From positions 1 through 30,432 of IMG/VR virus record IMGVR_UViG_3300045884_000127: a DNA stretch of 30,432 bases; one strand, given 5' to 3'. A program made the translations under genes and the position numbers. Shown piece by piece: positions 28,349 to 30,432 of this stretch; the stretch's first letter is position 1; every line of letters begins with the position of its first letter. The DNA is from a virus. The notes beneath the pieces were generated by a model. It ran no database searches, was not told the DNA's origin, and saw only the letters and a list, made by a program, of their open reading frames with translations.

Positions 28349-28546
28349 GTGACGATGATCGAACCCCGGCTGGACACCGACCAAGTCCTGACCGTATCCG
28401 AGGTAGCCGCCCGCCTCAAGGTCGTCGAAGAAACAGTCCTCCGACTGCTACGCGCCGGCGACCTGCGCGGATTCAAGGTTGGAGCCGCCTGGCGCGTCTA
28501 CGAATCGGACCTCGAGGCGTTCATAGCTGCCAATGCCAACTGGTGA
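28349..28546 (+). CDS. MerR/excisionase-type DNA-binding protein, unit B
   Basis: This 65-residue protein has one winged helix-turn-helix: VLTVSEVAARLKVVEETVLR (helix-turn-helix), LLRAGDLRGFKVGAAWRV (wing), YESDLEAFIAA. GTG 28349 is chosen for its GAAGGAGG site five bases upstream; ATG 28355 is possible. This class includes excisionases and phage regulators. It opens the rightward early operon, opposite the integrase, in the place held by an unrelated winged-helix protein in unit A. It may set lysis or lysogeny. Confidence 0.8.
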   Translation: MTMIEPRLDTDQVLTVSEVAARLKVVEETVLRLLRAGDLRGFKVGAAWRVYESDLEAFIAANANW

Positions 28547-28561
28547 CTTGAACGGCCGGTG

Positions 28562-28597
28562 GACATCCGGTGTAGGAGGGAAGCTGACCCGGATGTC
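28562..28597 (+). other. Hairpin after the MerR-type gene (unit B)
   Basis: GACATCCGG (28562-28570) and CCGGATGTC (28589-28597) are perfect 9-base arms with an 18-base loop, shortly after the stop codon. It is the first of two successive hairpins leading into the structured RNA. Confidence 0.5.
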
Positions 28598-28608
28598 GAA
28601 AGAGATAT

Positions 28609-28637
28609 GGAAGGGCCGGCAGTTGCTCGGCCCTTCC
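28609..28637 (+). terminator. Terminator-like hairpin before the structured RNA (unit B)
   Basis: GGAAGGGCCG (28609-28618) and CGGCCCTTCC (28628-28637) form a perfect 10-base stem with a 9-base loop, followed by TGTCTT. It may attenuate early transcription or process the leader. Confidence 0.55.
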
Positions 28638-28690
28638 TGTCTTCCGCACCACTCACAGGCTGGGAAGGAGGACAAGTCTACAGACCACTG

Positions 28691-28962
28691 ATGACACGCT
28701 CGAACATTGCGGATCCGCGGACCTCTGAACGGTCGGAAGCGTTGAATCTCACGTCCGCCGATACCGCCCACCAGCGCACGATCATCATCGGGCTTAGGCA
28801 CTGGTGTGAGCACCACGGTGCTCCATTGGGCAGCCCGCGCCCCCGGTTCTTCACAGGATCAGCGGCAACTCACTCCCAGGGGCGCGGGAGGCCCAGCACA
28901 CGGAAACACCGGGAAGCCCCGGCTTTGCGGGGCGAACCCGGCGCTCTTAGACAGTGAGGAGA
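28691..28962 (+). ncRNA. Conserved structured RNA / leader of the early operon, unit B
   Basis: This is the homologue of 13807-14075. Stems kept: GACC/GGTC around TCTGAAC; GAGCAC-CACG-GTGCTC (28808-28823); TGGGC (28827-28831) with GCCCA (28891-28895), enclosing CCCGCGCCCC (28834-28843) with GGGGCGCGGG (28879-28888); CCGGG (28909-28913) with CCCGG (28937-28941), enclosing GCCCCG/CGGGGC. The apical loop of the long stem differs completely from A. The 419-base stretch 28547-28965 holds no gene I can support, only this element and the two hairpins above. Confidence 0.65.
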
Positions 28963-28965
28963 CGC

Positions 28966-29337
28966 ATGAGACTCGACGAGCTCCCCGAATCCTGGACACG
29001 GAACCCCTACCAGCATGAGTACCCGGAGCATCCCGTCTTCGACGATCCTGGCACCGTCCGGGTCATCGACATACCTGACGTGGTCCGCTACACCGACGAC
29101 TTGCCGACCCCACCCGTTGAAGACGATGGTGCCAGGTTGAAAGCCAAACCGTGGGATCAGGAGAAGGTCGATGATCTGAGCAAGGCTTTGGACGCCGCGC
29201 TCGAAATGCGGGCCGCAGCCGAAGCTTTCGTCGGATGGTTCACCAATGCCCGGCCCCTCCTGGCCGACGACTATGCGGATCTCATCGATGAGGCTGACGC
29301 CCGTATCGCCCGGGTCAGACGTCTAGCCGAGCAATGA
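28966..29337 (+). CDS. Early protein of unknown function, unit B
   Basis: This 123-residue acidic protein (MRLDELPESWTRNPYQHEYP) is homologous to the unit A protein at 14079, most similar in the first 45 residues (HPVFDDPGTVRVIDIPDVV) and in the last 30. GAGGAG lies before ATG 28966. The central loop is variable. It follows the structured RNA and overlaps the next gene by ATGA. Confidence 0.75.
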   Translation: MRLDELPESWTRNPYQHEYPEHPVFDDPGTVRVIDIPDVVRYTDDLPTPPVEDDGARLKAKPWDQEKVDDLSKALDAALEMRAAAEAFVGWFTNARPLLADDYADLIDEADARIARVRRLAEQ

Positions 29338-29579
29338 GCATCGACCTCGGCGTCCAGATGCACGGCCTGGATCCTCGAGACCGACTCCATCTGGACCTCA
29401 ACGTGACCGGCTCCGGGGAGATCCAAGTGCATACGCCGAAAGGAGCCATGCACTTCGACATCGACGTCGAACGACTCCGACATCTTCTCCTGATGCTCGA
29501 CTCCATGCTCGAGGACTACGACAAGATCACCCTGGGAGTAGACCGCCTCGACCAGGCCGAGGACACGGTGCCGCTGTGA
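29334..29579 (+). CDS. Small early protein of unknown function, unit B
   Basis: This 81-residue protein (MSIDLGVQMHGLDPRDRL) matches the unit A protein, with conserved LHLDLNVTGSGEIQVHTP, MHFDIDVE and the helix LRHLLLMLDSMLEDYD. Two strands, a strand pair and a helix suggest a small alpha/beta fold. It is translationally coupled on both sides, between the unknown early protein and the HNH gene. Confidence 0.7.
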   Translation: MSIDLGVQMHGLDPRDRLHLDLNVTGSGEIQVHTPKGAMHFDIDVERLRHLLLMLDSMLEDYDKITLGVDRLDQAEDTVPL

Positions 29580-30019
29580 GCTCGGCTCTGCGTCGTGGTG
29601 GGAGTACCCGGAAGTGGCGGCGGCTGCGTGATCTGATCCTGATCCGGGACCGTCACATCTGCGGCTACTGCGGTGCGCCCGCCACGGTGGTGGATCACAT
29701 CATCTCGAGGGCTGAGTGCAAAAGCCGTGGCATCTATGCGGACCACCCGGTGAACCTGATCGCGGCCTGTTCCGACTGCAACACTTCGAAAGGGGCCTCA
29801 ATCGGAGATGCCCGAAAAAAGAGGGCCGGATTGGAGGGCCCTTTTTTCAATGGCGGCAGCGCTGGACACCCCCACGCCGTGTCCTCTCTCTCCCCTGAGG
29901 CCTCCAGCCCCCAAAACGGGCACTATCTGGTAATACCTGGGAGCAGCGGTGTCGAGCGGGACCGGGCCGGCCTCGAGCTCAGTGATCCGGGCCCATTGGG
30001 TCGTGGCGTGACCCGGTAG
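29576..30019 (+). CDS. HNH endonuclease next to the packaging site, unit B
   Basis: This 147-residue protein starts at GTG 29576. HNH residues are as in A: CGYC, VDHI, HPVNLIAAC, CSDCNTSKG. The extra C-terminal 70 residues have the same length as in A and end LGRGVTR. The intrinsic terminator at 29815-29847 lies inside the frame. By established knowledge of cos phages, HNH proteins beside terminases take part in cutting concatemers. Confidence 0.88.
   Translation: MSSALRRGGSTRKWRRLRDLILIRDRHICGYCGAPATVVDHIISRAECKSRGIYADHPVNLIAACSDCNTSKGASIGDARKKRAGLEGPFFNGGSAGHPHAVSSLSPEASSPQNGHYLVIPGSSGVERDRAGLELSDPGPLGRGVTR
29815..29847 (+). terminator. Intrinsic terminator inside the HNH gene (unit B)
   Basis: Six A (29815-29820), stem GGGCC/GGCCC with loop, six T (29842-29847). 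The loop-side base changes from unit A keep a GC stem between the A and T runs. Confidence 0.75.
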
Positions 30020-30068
30020 GGCGGCCTCAATCGGCTGTGAGACACCGCATCCGCCGCCCTCCGGGTCA
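30009..30068. other. Candidate packaging (cos/pac) region, unit B
   Basis: TGACCCGG (30009-30016) pairs with CCGGGTCA (30061-30068); inside, GGGCGGC (30019-30025) pairs with GCCGCCC (30053-30059). The outer arms are those of unit A, the inner stem is new. The repeat again straddles the HNH stop codon. The gap 30020-30125 holds no supported gene. Confidence 0.45.
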
Positions 30069-30125
30069 TGCCACCACGAAAACCGCCCGTACAGGCCAAC
30101 CTCATCGGTCTCCGCAGGTCACAGC

Positions 30126-30432
30126 ATGAGCAAAGTCCGAAGGCCGGCTCCGTCGACTCTGGAACGGGCGGTGATCGCTTCGGCGAAGGATGCGGACTGG
30201 ATCGTCAAAAGCGATGACGCCTCCTACTGGCTGCTCCGCGACGTGAGCCTGGCCCTGGATGGGGTGAGAAGACAGGCCACCTTGGATGGGATGCTTAGCA
30301 TTTCACCACGGGATCTGGCCGAGCTCGCCGGTAGAGCTCTGCAACTCCTCAGAGAGCTCGGCCTGACCCCCGCTGCACGTCATCGTATGGGGTTGTGGGA
30401 TGAGCAAGTCGACGATGCCTTCGCCAACGTTC
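30126..30432 (+). CDS. Small terminase subunit, unit B (cut by window end)
   Basis: ATG 30126 opens MSKVRRPAPSTLERAV, with the helical DASYWLLRDVSLALDGVRRQ region and LGLTPAARHRMGL near the edge. The N-terminal 35 residues differ from the 15229 gene (for example SAKDADWIVKSDDAS against SVRDAEWLKKTDDAS). The last 123 bases are identical to 15410-15532. The remaining codons are presumably those at 1-133 if the sequence is circular. Confidence 0.85.
   Translation, partial: MSKVRRPAPSTLERAVIASAKDADWIVKSDDASYWLLRDVSLALDGVRRQATLDGMLSISPRDLAELAGRALQLLRELGLTPAARHRMGLWDEQVDDAFANV
30310..30432. repeat. Terminal copy of the shared exact repeat
   Basis: Bases 30310-30432 equal 15410-15532, and 30341-30432 equal 1-92. 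The window therefore begins and ends in the same sequence, which indicates a circular or terminally redundant molecule or assembly path. Confidence 0.9.

Overview
The window holds two complete, closely related, very small tailed-phage (siphovirus-type) genomes placed head to tail. Unit A is positions 1-15440 and unit B is 15441-30340; bases 30341-30432 repeat the window start. Both units have the same gene order and mostly the same genes, with mosaic differences. High G+C, strong GGAGG ribosome-binding sites, ATGA/TGATG gene overlaps, a probable leaderless late promoter, a fused protease-capsid gene and an attP copying the 3' part of tRNA-Val(CAC) all fit a temperate phage of a high-GC Gram-positive (probably actinobacterial) host. 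The host is an inference. Actinobacterial siphophages of about 15-17 kb with fused protease-capsid genes are known, so the overall plan has precedents.

Each unit, on the + strand, reads: small terminase, large terminase, late promoter, portal, fused HK97-type protease/major capsid protein, a tiny acidic protein, connector, probable tail terminator, tail tube, gp10-like protein, short tape measure, post-tape-measure protein, minor tail protein, variable tip protein, a basic helix-turn-helix protein, a zinc-ribbon miniprotein, a holin-like membrane protein and an M15-family endolysin. The lysogeny side is on the - strand: a lipoprotein (convergent with the endolysin), then the integration module. 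A divergent + strand early operon follows: a DNA-binding protein, a long structured RNA leader, two small unknown proteins and an HNH endonuclease beside the probable packaging site, which leads back to the small terminase.

The largest difference between units is the integration/control module. Unit A (about 12108-13800) has a small tyrosine integrase split by a frameshift, a winged-helix protein and GC-rich inverted repeats. Unit B (about 26480-28690) has an intact 420-residue tyrosine integrase, a tRNA-Val-type attP, an excisionase-like protein and a MerR/Xis-type DNA-binding protein. Other differences are an extra virion-appendage gene in A (4412-4891), a beta-rich tip domain attached to different carrier genes in A and B, and a holin-like reverse ORF in A where B has a terminator-like hairpin. 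No DNA replication gene and no classical repressor were recognised in either unit.

The features most worth a second look are: the roughly 270-nt structured RNA conserved by base pairing rather than by reading frame (13807-14075 and 28691-28962); a conserved internal ribosome-binding site that would make free capsid protein from inside the protease-capsid fusion; the placement of attP so that integration would put the excisionase and lipoprotein genes directly downstream of the host tRNA-Val gene; a start codon held in a hairpin loop; an intrinsic terminator inside the HNH reading frame; and the exact shared repeat at the A/B junctions, which suggests the tandem may be an assembly product of two co-occurring phages.
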